Shown: positions 1 to 13,300 of the stretch, piece after piece | Layout of the letters: every line of letters starts with the position of its first letter | Numbering within the stretch: the first letter of the stretch is position 1 | Assembly (NCBI GenBank): GCA_964017045.1 | Contig: OZ024799.1 | Location: 30,825,596 to 30,889,595, forward strand | Reading direction: 5' to 3' | From: Omphiscola glabra | Lineage: Eukaryota > Mollusca > Gastropoda > Lymnaeidae | DNA length: 64,000 nt | The notes under the pieces: model-generated | Told to the model about the DNA's origin: nothing | Database searches by the model: none | What the model saw: only the letters and a program-made list of their open reading frames with translations | Position numbers and translations under genes: made by a program

Positions 1-239
1 CAGAAACGAAAGAATGTGTATTTATGCTACATTTTGTTCCCATGTGTTACGCATAGGGGCCACGAAACTTTTAGGGGCCCCATGCCTTTTTCGGGGCCCC
101 GCGCCTTTTAGGGCCCCGCGACAAGGGATCCTAATTTTGAAGGGGTGGGTACTCCGGCATTTCCATGCACAAAATTATATTTGTTGCTCTTCAATATTTG
201 TAGAGTATATGTGTTTTCCGATGGTCTTAGGCGACCCCC

Positions 240-301
240 TCGTAAAAGGGTCGTTCGACCCCCCCCCAAAGGGGTCGCGACCCACAGGTTAAGAACTGCT
301 G
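240..301. mobile_element. Right end of a hAT (Charlie-like) DNA transposon
   Basis: The segment GGGGTCGCGACCCACAGG followed by TTAAGAACTGCTG is, read in reverse, the familiar CAG(C/T)xGTTCTTAACC-type hAT terminus followed by a GGGTCGCGACCCC palindrome. The other end would lie left of the window. The GC-rich run of GGGGCCC blocks at 55-125 may be internal to the same element. Confidence 0.5.
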
Positions 302-1301
302 CTTAGACGCTTATCATCAGACAAATGATTTTGAGTGACTTTCCTCTTTTGATGATGGCAGGGATGAAAAAAATAAAATGAAAGCTACAATGTCGATTAA
401 TGGGGTCAGTGAATAATGGACCAAAAAAATGTATAACAAAAAGAATTGTACATTTCTCAGCAGTGATATTTAAAACGTTGACTCGGACTCAGATCAAATA
501 AGATTTGGATGGTGGTGGTGGCGAAAAGGGGGGGGGGGGTCAATGTTGGGGCGAATTCCCAAAAGTTCGCCCCAAAACATATCGATATATATTGTGTAAG
601 GCCTAAGCATCACAAAGTGCCTCCCGGGCTGACCGGATTAAAGGCCTCTGGCGGGTCGGACTAAGGACGCCTGGTGGGCCATGGAAACTAAATTTCTGGC
701 CTTAAACATACATACGATACTTTAGATACACGCATATGTTCTTGACCCCTGAAATTACTTACATGTATTGGCGTAGGAAAGGGGTCCGACCCGGGTGGCA
801 CTTTTTTCTTTATATGGAGGGGCGGCATGTTCGACCAACTGCAGAGGTTTTTTAGCGGAAGGCGGTGGCTAAAATCGTGCCCCACCACCCTCCTGTTTTC
901 ACCCACCCTTGCTACACCAGCTGGGTGCATTTACTTTTTGCTTGTGTGTTTCTTAAGCTAGTGGTTATTTAGTAATAGAACTTGGTCGTCATATTATTTC
1001 ATGGAGCGTTGCGGACAATACTTTCAAACATCGGCTCATCTTATCAAAATAAATGTGAAACTATTTCTCTTAAATGTATTCTGTTGTTTTTTTCATTTCT
1101 CCAGATGGCTCGCTTCGCTCGATCGAACTGAAATCTCTTCACCTAGTTGTCGAATGACCAATGTACACTATAATGAAACTGTATCATGCATGATGGCACC
1201 TGAATCAGAGCCTCATGGCATGCACAGGGCATACATTTATGTCTTGTTCTATTTTTTTTAACGGCCACAATACCAAACTTTTAAAAACAAATTAGCCAGC
1301 T
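302..1301. other. Upstream flank of the SLC6 gene, no gene recognised
   Basis: Contains a G run at 528-539 and short GC-rich stretches at 615-680 and 780-830 that look like transposon debris. A small ORF at 1001-1261 has no recognisable family features. The 5' UTR and promoter of the SLC6 gene should lie here or further left, but no convincing TATA box or leader exon was found. Confidence 0.5.
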
Positions 1302-4300
1302 ATGGATGACAGCGAAAGTGACCTATCCACGGTTTTCAGTAACTCGTCGTTAGCTTACACGATCAGCGAGACGGAGTTGGTCTCTGATTGGCTGGATGGA
1401 AAGTCGCCGTCTTCTGTGAGGTCACCACGAAACTCTGTAAGTATGGGACGTCAGAAGTTTGCCTAGCTGTGTAATGATCTGTTTTTGTCTGAGTAACTTT
1501 GGTACTTCGGTCTCGCCTTTTCCACATTTATAGCAATCAACATTCTTTAATCTACAACAAAAAATCCAGTTTAATAGCAGAATGTCCCGATAGTTTTCAA
1601 CCAAAACAGTGCCTACTTGTAAATGTAGACAGTTGATAGAGTGACGTAACTAGGTCTCGTGCCGCCACTCCCGGGCGGGCATGCTTTTCGCCGCCCCTTT
1701 CAAGAAGAAAATCTGTAGTTTGCAGAAAATCGCACCACTTAATTAATATAAAGGAAAAATGTTTCCTCTCGCGTTTGACCACCCTTGCCGCAAACCCCCA
1801 CCCCCTTTTATTTTTCTACGCCACTGAATCGACAACAAATGCTGAAACTGAAGCACATGGGTACAAGTAGATGCCACCAAACTAACATTTTCTCTGTCCC
1901 ATATAATTTATTACCAATATTTTTTGCATGTGAGACAATTCGCACTAATTAATTTGATTAAACTAATCTGATTGACCAACAATTGCATTCACAGTGAAGT
2001 ATTACTGCTAAGTAAACACCGTCATTATAATCACATTCAAGACATTTCCCTTTAAAAACATTGACATAGAGGCATAGATGACGTAGACCACATAGACCAC
2101 ATAGATGACGTAGACCATCACAGTGAAGTATTACTGCTAAGTAAACACCGTCATTATAATCACATTCAAGACATGACATAGGCCACATAGAACACATAGA
2201 CCACATAGATGACAAAGACCACATAGATGACAAAGACCACATAGATGACGCATATAACGTAGACTACATAGATGACGTAGACCACATAGATGACATAGGC
2301 CACATAGAACACAGATGAAGTAGATACCATAGGCCACATATAACACATAGAGACATAGATGACATAGACCACATAGATGACATAGATGACATAGACTTAC
2401 TCAATGTTTCATTAAACCATTTGTTTGGCCTTGCTTTATATGCCTATCAGATGATTATATGCATATCAAATGATTATATGCCTATCAGATGAGTATATGC
2501 CTGTCAGATGATTATATGCCTATCAGATGATTATATACCTTTCAGAAAATTATATGCCTATTCGATGGTTATATGCCTCTCAGATGATTATATGCCTGTC
2601 ATATGATTGTATGCCTATCAGATGATTATACAAGAGAACATATCTTGAGTTTATAAGTAACAACCGATACTAACAGAAAATCTTTATCCCAGATAAACAG
2701 TGATGAGTCATCACAGCTACAGGAGCTGGGCTGTGGAGGAGAGGACAGGGGAGGCTGCAGTGAAAGAATGGAATATATTCTATACATGATGGGTCAGTCT
2801 TGTGGACTAGGGAATATCTGGAGGTTTCCACATCTCTGTTACAGGTTTGCTTCCATGGCCGAACATTTTCACTAATTTGAACCTTGTTACATTATTTAAT
2901 TTCAGTTGCTTAACGGTTCGTCATTTTCATTATCATCGGTTTGGTCAGTCTGGAAGCATTAATAAAGGTTAAGAAGAAACAGTAGTTTCTCAGAAAAGAG
3001 AGTACTTTCCCCACACAAGAATTTTGTTGTTGTAGCTAAAACAGTAGGCCTATGCATGTAAAAACTACAGCAGTAACATTAACAGGCTAGAAAACAATTT
3101 ACACAAAGCGTTTGGGTAACCAGGACATTTGGCAATCTATATCCCTTGTTTGTATTTTTCCTTGTATAGAAATGGCGGTGGCTCCTTCTTGATATCATAT
3201 CTTCTGCTGCTGGTCCTCATGGGTTTCCCCATCGTGTACCTAGAGGCTTCTCTGGGCCAGTTCTGTAGCAAGGGACCTGCTAAATGTTGGGACTTCGCAC
3301 CTCTTTGTAAAGGTGAGCACATGGGTCATTCGATCTACTGGACACAAAATGGTGATTTATTACCTGGTCATTTAAACTAGTGGACAACATAAAAATTTTC
3401 CTAATGAAAATAAAAACTACATTATAAAAACTAATTCAAGGATATCAATTTTTATTATTTTTAATGTGACAAAAAAAGGTGCAGTGTATCACAATTGATG
3501 TGATAGTTACTAAAAGTGATTAATGATAATGAAAGATTAAAAGGTGATTTGTAAAACAGCATATCTTTAATTGCTGTTACTTATTCAGAATTTGTGATAT
3601 ATTGTTCATTTTTCAAATTATACACTTTTTATTTTAAAAAATTGAATTAAAGGAAAAAAAACTCTTATGGAAATAGCCTCTAATCAGTGTACTTATAAAG
3701 TACAGTCAAATTTTACCAGGCATGTCATTGAAGAGATGAACTTCAACATACCTGGCCACCATAGTCAGTTATCAACATACCTGGCCCCCATAATCAGTGA
3801 TCAACATACCTGGCCACCATAGTCAGTGATCAACATACCTGGCCTCCATAGTCAGAGATCAACATATCACATTTTTGTGGTTATGGCCAAAAGTAGAAAG
3901 AATTAAAATGTTCTCTAAGAAGAGCAACTAATCCCATTAAAGTAATTATAATATAATTATTATCATATAAGAATACATTTTGCAGGTGTTGGAGTAGCCA
4001 TGATCGTGGTGTCCATTTTAATCGGTATTTACTACCATGTTGTCGTTGCCTGGGCCCAGTACTACCTCTTCGCCTCCTTCACCGGAAAATTGCCCTGGTC
4101 TGACTGCAACAACCCTGACTGGAACACAGATAGTAAGAACTGTTTATATAATTTAAGGTCACTTGCGCACAATCTCTAGTATTTCATGGGGGAGGGGGTC
4201 CATATTGTTGTCATCATGTAGGAAAATGATGTTTTAATCACGTCATGCCAGACTTCAGAAGCCCCTTTGAAGATGGTGGGGTTTCACTATTGGGGCTTTA

Positions 4301-7300
4301 AATGTATTCTTAAATTATTTTTATGTTCTGTCTTCATTTTTGAAACCTAGTCACTGATTTAATCAAATTCTTATACTTACAAGTTTCCTTGGGAAATGCT
4401 GTTGGTAAAGGGCAGTTATGAACTAATCTGGGACATCTATATGGTTCTTATGCCCTAGAGAAGTTAACTGTCAGGCCTTAACTATTGTCTGATACCTACT
4501 TGTCCTATGTGCTAATTAATCTGACTTCCAAAAATTCAACAAAGTTCTAATGTTCTGATTCACATGACCGAGTCTGTTTCAACAGGTTGTAGCCAGAAAT
4601 GGCCAGTTGTCACGTGTGCGGAGGGTCTCATCAAAATGATGAATGGAACATGCTATAAAGCTGAAAAATTCACTGGAATATGGAATGCCTCTCTCTTACA
4701 TGTTACATCAGGCCAAAAACTCATAACACCAGCAGAGGAGTACTGGACGTGAGTGCTGTGTTGCTATATTTTAAAAATAACTTCTCGTTACTTTAAAATC
4801 ACAAATAGATTGAATTGAATTAAAAATATTGGCAAGATCTTTCATCATTTAAAGGTTATTAAATTTTTGCTGATTGCTTTTCTTCGATTTATTTAATGTT
4901 ATATCTTTTTAAAATGTGGATAACCTGGAACTTGAACCTAAATTTACCAGCTGTAAATCTGTTTTAAGAATGAATGTCTTTAGTTTTTTTGACAGACAGA
5001 TGAAGCCAATTCTTTGTGAAAGATGTTTCAGAAAAAATAGGCAGTGATGCCTTATTGGAAAGGTAAGGAATCATATGATTAAATAAATTGATTACTGACC
5101 AGGTTCATATTTTTCAGGAACAATATTCTGGCCACAAGCAGTGGCTTGTTCCAACCTGGCACTCCGAGATGGCCTCTTGCTCTAAGTCTTCTCCTTGCCT
5201 GGGTAATCACCTTTCTGTGTCTTCTAAAGGGATTCAGATCCACTGGAAAAGTAAGATATTTAGCCCCCTCCATTTTGGACATTTTAACCTCTCATACTGC
5301 TGGCCTCTAGCTCTCACCCTACCCTCCTACACTCCCCACCAACTCCACTGCCTGCCGTCCCTACCCTTCTCAACATCTCCTCACCCTTCACCCAATCTTC
5401 TCCCACCAAATGCCCAATCCACCTTGCCCCTTTCCCTTCTTCTGAACCAATGTTCTCTCATCTTACCCCTCCCAATGCATTTTATCTTTTAATTTTCATC
5501 TATACACTTAACATTTAAATAAAGTTTAAGCAATTTAGAGTTACAATAAAAGATGAGGTACATTAAATAACTGAACATTTTTTTTTAAACAACTTATTTT
5601 CTTCACCATTGGCATCTTTAGGTACTTTATGTGACCGCCCTGCTGCCTTATCTGGTTCTTAGCATCTTTTTTGTTCGTGGGCTTACCTTAGATTCCGCCA
5701 GTGATGGTATATTATTTTATTTACTACCTGACCTTCAAGTATTTACTACTTCTCAGGTGTGTGAAGATTTTTTACAATGATTTAAACTTGCCATAAAATA
5801 GTGATCGGGACCTTGTAGACTGTTCCTCAGAGTTGTATATAATTATAAAATAAATGAATTAAACTTTAATTTAAATGTCACTAGGATTTGCAGTCAGGGT
5901 ACAGTTAGTTATAAATATATCTGTTAAAAATCCCATATTTTATCTCAAGACGGGTATCTTAGAATGACTGGCTTAACACACATTAGATGGCCTGATACAA
6001 TTATTTGTTATATGATTTTTTTTTTTTAAATTTTTTTTTTTTTATTCCTTGAGCAACATCTCATTATTTCATCATTTGTTTTATTTCTGCATTCTGAATT
6101 TTTAAATATAATTCTAAGCTGATAAACCATGAAATCACTAAGTAGATGAAATCATTGAATTAGATAAATCATGATATGAACCTGAGAATGGATATTGTAG
6201 TTAAAAGCCTTAACATTTGTTATTATAACTTTTCACAATGTGATTTCCATTGCCTCCAATTCTTACACTTCTTTGATATTTAGGCTAAACTGTAAATGCA
6301 CTAAAATGCTCTAAACTGGCCTAAATCACCAGTCTTCTAACATCTACAATCTTCAGGATTCAAAAGTGAATGTTAACATTTTATTAGTTAACCACCCTAA
6401 TGCAAAAACTCTACACATTTACCTCTTGTTTCTGTTAATAATATTGTTGCCATGTTAACCTTGATTATATTTGATTGTGATTATCCAACTGTAGGTTTGG
6501 CGGGATGCAGCTAATCAGATTTTTTATTCTCTGGGCACATGCTGGGGTGGCCTTGTGACTCTAGCAAGCTACAAGAGATTTAAAAGCAATACCCTCCGGT
6601 ATGGCTCAATTTATATATACTATTTTCACTTGACGCTATGCTTAAACTGATGCTCTATTTATTTCAGCTGCAAAATTAAATATGATAATTCAATGGAATT
6701 AGAAATTACTTATGAAAACATAAAGGATTAATAGATTACCATACAAGTCAGTGATTAATGAGGCACAAATAATTTGTGTAAATAAAACCAATAAGCTTTA
6801 ATTATAATTGCGCAAATGTTTAGGTATTGGTATGATATATTTTATGTAAATTAAATTTATACTTTATGAATGGTTTTTGTTGTACTGAAGGAGGCATTTG
6901 CCGCAACGTTTGAATTTGTATTTTGTGTAATCATAATTGAAGCTTATCTTATTTTATTTGCACAAATTGTTTTTGTCTCAGTAGTCTACTTAAAAGCTTT
7001 ATCACAGTCCAACTCTTTTATAATTAGTTAATACGAGGCAGTTAACTTAATTTATACACCAATGCCATCTGAGCCTATTACCTCTAAAGCAGGGGATTAA
7101 GTGCCAGGGGTTGTGGGAAGACCCTGAAATTTTTACCGGTTGCCAATACTTTTTGCAGCCTTTTTTTTAAAATCAGTTTATTTGCAAGATGCTGCAGATA
7201 TTTATAAAGAAGAAAAACTACCATAACTGAATTAAAACCATATTAATTTATTTTCAGTTTTTTTTAATCAAGTGCACAATAAAGGGGGGGGGGGGTAATT

Positions 7301-10300
7301 TGTAGTCATTGCTAGTTGTTTTTTTTTTTTTTTTAATAAGTTGTTTTTAGCAAGGTAATTAAAAATGGAAATGTTCATATTTATTTACTTTATTAAAATA
7401 GTTTTCACTTGGTTTGGGGGAATGTTTTGAATTTGAGAGGGGGTGCGGTGCTGAAAAAAAGGTTAACTATAAGAGCCTTCTGATATTTACTGATCAATCT
7501 AGGTTGAGACTAGGCTGGACTTGTTTTTGTAATTAAATAAAGAGTGCATTTTTTCTTCAGAGTAACCATGCCTTCTACTATTAGTTTCTTCCCATGTTTA
7601 GTTCCAGCAGTTTTAATATTTTCGATTAATAATATTTTTCTGAACGTTTTTGTAAATGTAATAGTCTAAGGTTAAAATTTAACTTTATTTTTGTAGTCTT
7701 TCATTTAGTGGTGTACAGCCGCAAATTTTGTTATCCAGTGAAGAAAAATATATCTTCCAACATCATTGTTGCCTGGTGTTCCTAAAATTGATGCCTTTTA
7801 CTATTAAACTTTATTGCCAGTTGCACTGAATGCTTAACTCTAATCATGCATACTATAAATCATAATTTATTTGATAAAATAATTTTTTTAGTCAGATTTA
7901 CTAATCTAATAGTTTGTGATTCTACTGTACATTTAAAACATGGTTTTTTAACCTCAGGACAATGGATATATTTCAGGGGTTCCTTCAACTTGGGTGGTTA
8001 AAAAAGTTGAATTCATTAGGCTTTAAGTGCTCTCCAAATATGTGCACATGAAGGTCAAATCAGATTAAGAATTTCATTTTTAGAATCATCCCTACAGTAT
8101 AACTATGTTACTAATTTTATAATCTATTTTTTTTTAAGGCTAGATAATATTGTGCCTTTAGGCTGTAAAAAATTTTTTGTTTATTTGTAAAGGACATCTT
8201 TTAAAACTTTCTTCAAACTTCACTCCTAATCTGACAGTGACACCCTAACAATGAGCGCTGGGAACACCTTAGTCAGTCTCATTGGTGGGTTCATTATCTT
8301 CTCTTATCTGGGGCACATGGCAGCTGGGTTACAGGTGGATGTCAGCAGTGCTGTCACTCAAGGTAGAGTACATTATAACAGAAAAATGCTGGGTGTCATA
8401 ATATATATGCTGTTATCATTATCAAAATTTCAATTACATAACTCATAACTGCAGATAACTTACAGATTCAAAAATAATAAATTAGGTGTAAATAAAATAG
8501 TTTTTTTTATATGTGATTAATAGCAGAAAATGGTGAATGTTTTTTTTTTAAATTTTAATATGTAGGCCTACATTAAATTTATTGCTACCTCAAAATAAAA
8601 TTGAGATATTTCAGTGTTAAAATAAACTCATGTCATTTATAACATGGATCAGAATGAGTTATATTTTGTTGTTTTTGTTTTTTTTTTTGGTTTTTTTTTG
8701 GTCATCTTTATTCACAGAAGGGAAGTAATAATTGTTATTTTTTTTATTTTAATTTTTTACACAGAAGGGAAGTAATCAGAAATTAGAGTCGTATCCACAC
8801 TATAAGAATTAATTTTGTATCCATTCTATTAAGGTCCAGGTCTGACATTCATTGTGTATTCTGAGGCTGTGAACAAGTTCCCTCTCCCTCCATTATGGTC
8901 AATTTTGTTCTTCATCATTTTGATCATGCTAGAAATGGATAGTCGGGTAAGAATATGGTAAGGGGGGTAGTCACTTACATTAATTAAAAATATCACCAGT
9001 CATTCTTCTTAACCTCGCCATTGGTACAGGGTAACAGTAACAACCCTTGTGAGAACTTAGATTCTGAACTTTAAAAAAAACAAAAAAAGCACCACACATT
9101 TATTTATCATAATTTATGGATCTATTTAATAATGAGCATACTATGTTCACTGTTTTCAATGTTTTAATCCAAAGTTTGCATTGGTGGCTACAATATTGAC
9201 CAGTATAACAGACCAGTGGCCTAGATGCAGACAGCAGAAAACAATTTTAATACTGGCTATCTGCATTGTATTATTTTTCTTGGGTCTTCCTCTGACAACA
9301 AATGTAAGTTGAATTTGTAATTTCAAGTCTGAAATTGTTGTTCACAGCCAGATGCAGCAATAAATTAGTGGTGTTCAAAAGCTTAAGAAAAAGTAATGTG
9401 TTATAAAATTACAGATAGCATACAAATCTGTATATTTAAGCTACTTTATGTACAGATCCAAAGTCTTCCATATTCTACAATATTGAACAAATGATATTGA
9501 TATGTATAATTATTAAATACTTTCCAATGCTAGTTAATTATTTTTTACCACATATTTATTTCTTTCAAACTTAACTGGATCTAGGAATGCACACTCACTG
9601 ACATACAGGGTGGTCCAGAAAAAGTGATAACATCTCTTACAATGTAATATAATTACATCAACATTTGTTAAACTTACTGATTTAACTACTGGTATGTACC
9701 TATTTAACTATATGATGTCATTATCATGACAATTTCCGGTTCCCATAAATGACAAAACATTATATAAATTCAATTATCCTAAATAACCCTTTGCTATGAG
9801 ATGATCTCACTTTTTGGGTGGGGGCCACACTGTATGAACATGCCACCTAGAAATTTAAGTTAAAAATCATTTTTTTTAAATTGTTTGCATTACCTGTAGG
9901 GTGGAATCTACATGCTCAATTTAATGGACACTTTTTCTTCTTCCTGGTCACTTCTGATCATTGGGCTCACAGAAATCTTGGGTCTTTCATATATTTATGG
10001 TAAGGTAATGTCTGACTTACTTGTTTTCATAAATTGTTTTTTTACTGACTAGAAAGATTCCTTTTCACTTATTTTCCATGTTTACAGTAGGGATGGACAA
10101 AGTATTCTGGTGCAATTTTTACTACTAACTTCAATAGATACAAAAGTTTACCTGAGGTTCACACCTTTATCAGGTGCTATACCCAAGGCACATACCTGCT
10201 GAAGATATTTTATCACCACTTCAGTCATTAGACTAATGGAATCTGTTGTGTTAATTAGATGCCCTATGTGTAAGGCAACCATTTGTATTGTGTTCTATTG

Positions 10301-13300
10301 TGATCTGGTGTGTTCATTTTATGACCCAAGTGTAAGATGACCATTTGTATTATTTTAACCAGTACTGAGTTTTGGACATTGGTCCTGGTTAGACTTGAAT
10401 TGTACCAGTTTAGGACTACAAAATAGAAACAAATTATTCATTTCTTAAACCAGCATAAATAAATAAGACAAGTTTTAAATATTGATTCATACAAATCAGC
10501 ATCTGGACAATATTTATTTCACCAGAAAGGCTCGCATTCACAGTCTCACAAGTTCTCTGTAAAACCACAAATAATTTTTTTTCTTTTTTAGACATTTATG
10601 GCAGAGTAATGATTTTAAATTTGAAAAAATGGTCACCTTAGCAGTGACAGTAAAGTATGAAATTGTAGTTGAATTATTATTAAATGAATTCTATAGACAT
10701 TTGATTTTTTTTTTTTAAATAAAGAAAATCCATTTTTAAAATGGGATTAAACCAGTTGTTAAACCAATGATAAATTGAGTTTGAAAAAAAAAACTTTTTT
10801 TTTAAAATCAGGTTGTGACCGCTTCCTCCAAGATATGAAATTAATGCTTGGATATGAGCCATCAGTGTGGTGGAAAATTTGCTGGATGTGCATCTCACCC
10901 TTAGTCATGTTGGTAAATATATATTTGATGTGCATCTCACCCTTAGTCATGTTGGTAAATATATACTTGATGTGCATCTCACCCTTAGTCATGTTGGTAA
11001 ATATATATTTGATGTTTCTTTACAATTGGAATTTGCATTTTTATCTTTTAAAAAATGTCTACCCTTTTGATATGCTGAATTTAAAAGCAGTTATTTATTC
11101 ATAAAACCTGATTTCTTATCAACATGCTATGCAAGCTATAAAAATGAGTATTTTAAAATTATAACTTGGCTTCAGCACATTGTTGTCAATTGTCAATATG
11201 CATTGGATTGTTCCTTAAGTCATGAGTGATCAGGTCATGACTAAAAAGTGTGTTTATATTTACAGATTATATTTTTGTTTGCTTGTATTGATTACAAATC
11301 AACAAATTATGGTAGCTACACTTATCCCCCCACTGGGGAAGTAATTGGATGGTTGATGGTGCTAGCTTCTTTAGTCTGGATACCTGCATGTGCCTTGTAC
11401 AAAGTAATACTTGAAGATGAAGGGAAATCCATTTTAGAGGTAAGCATTTATTATATTGTAAATTGAAACAAACCTGTAAAAGATATAAATGTCATAAGTT
11501 GAAGATTCAATAAGGAAGTCATACCAGGCAGACAATTATAGGAATAAAATTAACTTCATTATTTTTATTCTTAATTATTAACCAAATGTAAATAAATTCA
11601 TTTAGAGAAAATGAAATAAGTAGCACAAAAAGACAAAACTGAACAAATGAAGTGTCGGTGAAAGGTCTTTTTAACAACAGTACTAAACAAAAACAAGTGA
11701 ACACTAAATACACTACCCGGTAAAATAACTGATGCTTTGGAGAATTTAAAAATGAACAATTTTAGATTATTTAAATAATATCAAGTAGTTTCTTTCTAAA
11801 TTCTACAAATCTTTAAACATTTCACTATAAAATTTACCATTATCTACTATACTGGTATAGGTATCTTATGACATTTCATAAGCATGTTGTGTTTCAGTTC
11901 CTATATTAATTAATGTCCTGCTGCATTCAAATTCTATAAAAAAATCTTCTATAAAAACAGAAACTGAGATTACAGAGCATCCCTAATGAGTACTGGGGAC
12001 CAGCCTTGGTCAAGCACAGGCAGAAGGTAACTTATGTGAAAGACTTTGTCCCTGATCCCGAGGGAGATAAGAAAAGACGTCAAGCCTACGTGAACCAAGC
12101 ATTCACTTTGGACAGTACTTTCTCATCTTCACATGATCATGGAGTATGGTGGAGTGTACGCATTTTTCTTTTGCTTCGAAAATAATTTTTGTCTGTTTCA
12201 GTCAAGGAAAAATGATAGGAGAATAAGTCTGCTCTTTTTTTTGGTTTGATAAAATGATAACACATGTAGAATGATTAATACCTCAGCATAGATAAATTGT
12301 TTATGCTAAATTAAGTTGCCAGCTATTATTATATAACCTATAATTGTTTTTAATTTATTAACTAAAGCAAATAAATTCATCCTAAGATCTTTGTAATTGT
12401 ATGAAGGCGATAAAATAGATGATCTACAAATTTTCCTATAGTACAGTAGAATACGGTTATGTTGACGGCCTCGGGGTATGCCAAAAAGCGTCGAGATAAC
12501 CGATGATCGCGATAACCAAAAACCAATATCGCGGCAAAATATTAACGTGTGCTTGAAATTTCTTTATGTACATGATGTGCATTAATAAATGAGAATGTAC
12601 ATGCACATGTTTTTGGAGGTTTTTTTTACACAACAGCGTCTTTTACAGAATTAATACACCAAAATCATAATTTTAGCTGTTGTAGTTTTAAAGTTTTTAA
12701 TTTTTTAAGTACGACTTCGTTTGTCCTTTTTTAACATGGACCGCATCGCCACATTCTGTGACCCAATTCCGCTGTTTGTGTCACGAGCTAAATAACTCTC
12801 GCTTTAATGATAATTTTATACAACTTTAATTTACAGAACTAATGCTGTATTAAAAATAATATTATACAATTATATATAAATTATAATTTATTAACTATGC
12901 ACAAAGTATACCAGTAAATTTAATATAATGTATTAATACAAGTATAAGGCTTTTCTGTTTACCAAATCTGCGGCTACCATTATACCGGTATATGCTATAT
13001 AATCTATATAAGGCAACGCATCCCCTTATTACTAAACTACTTTTCGGGAACTACTTATTTTGAACTTTCAACTTTGGCGCATGAATAATTAATTAAAGCT
13101 TTCCCTGACCTAGTTTTAATAGTTTTTAATAGTTTTTGCACACGGCAACCTTTTATGAATGAGATAGTAGTACGGTATAGCCATTATGCAAGTGACTGTG
13201 AATGGCTGCCCATGGGCAGCGCCATGACACTTTGCTCACGGCAAATGATGACCCATTATAATATGGACTCTACCAATGCATTGCTTAGTCAAGTTTGTGA

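Noticed and set aside
5088..5492. 134-codon plus-strand ORF
   Set aside because: It overlaps SLC6 exon 7 in another frame and continues into a CT-rich intron; the family-consistent frame is clear.
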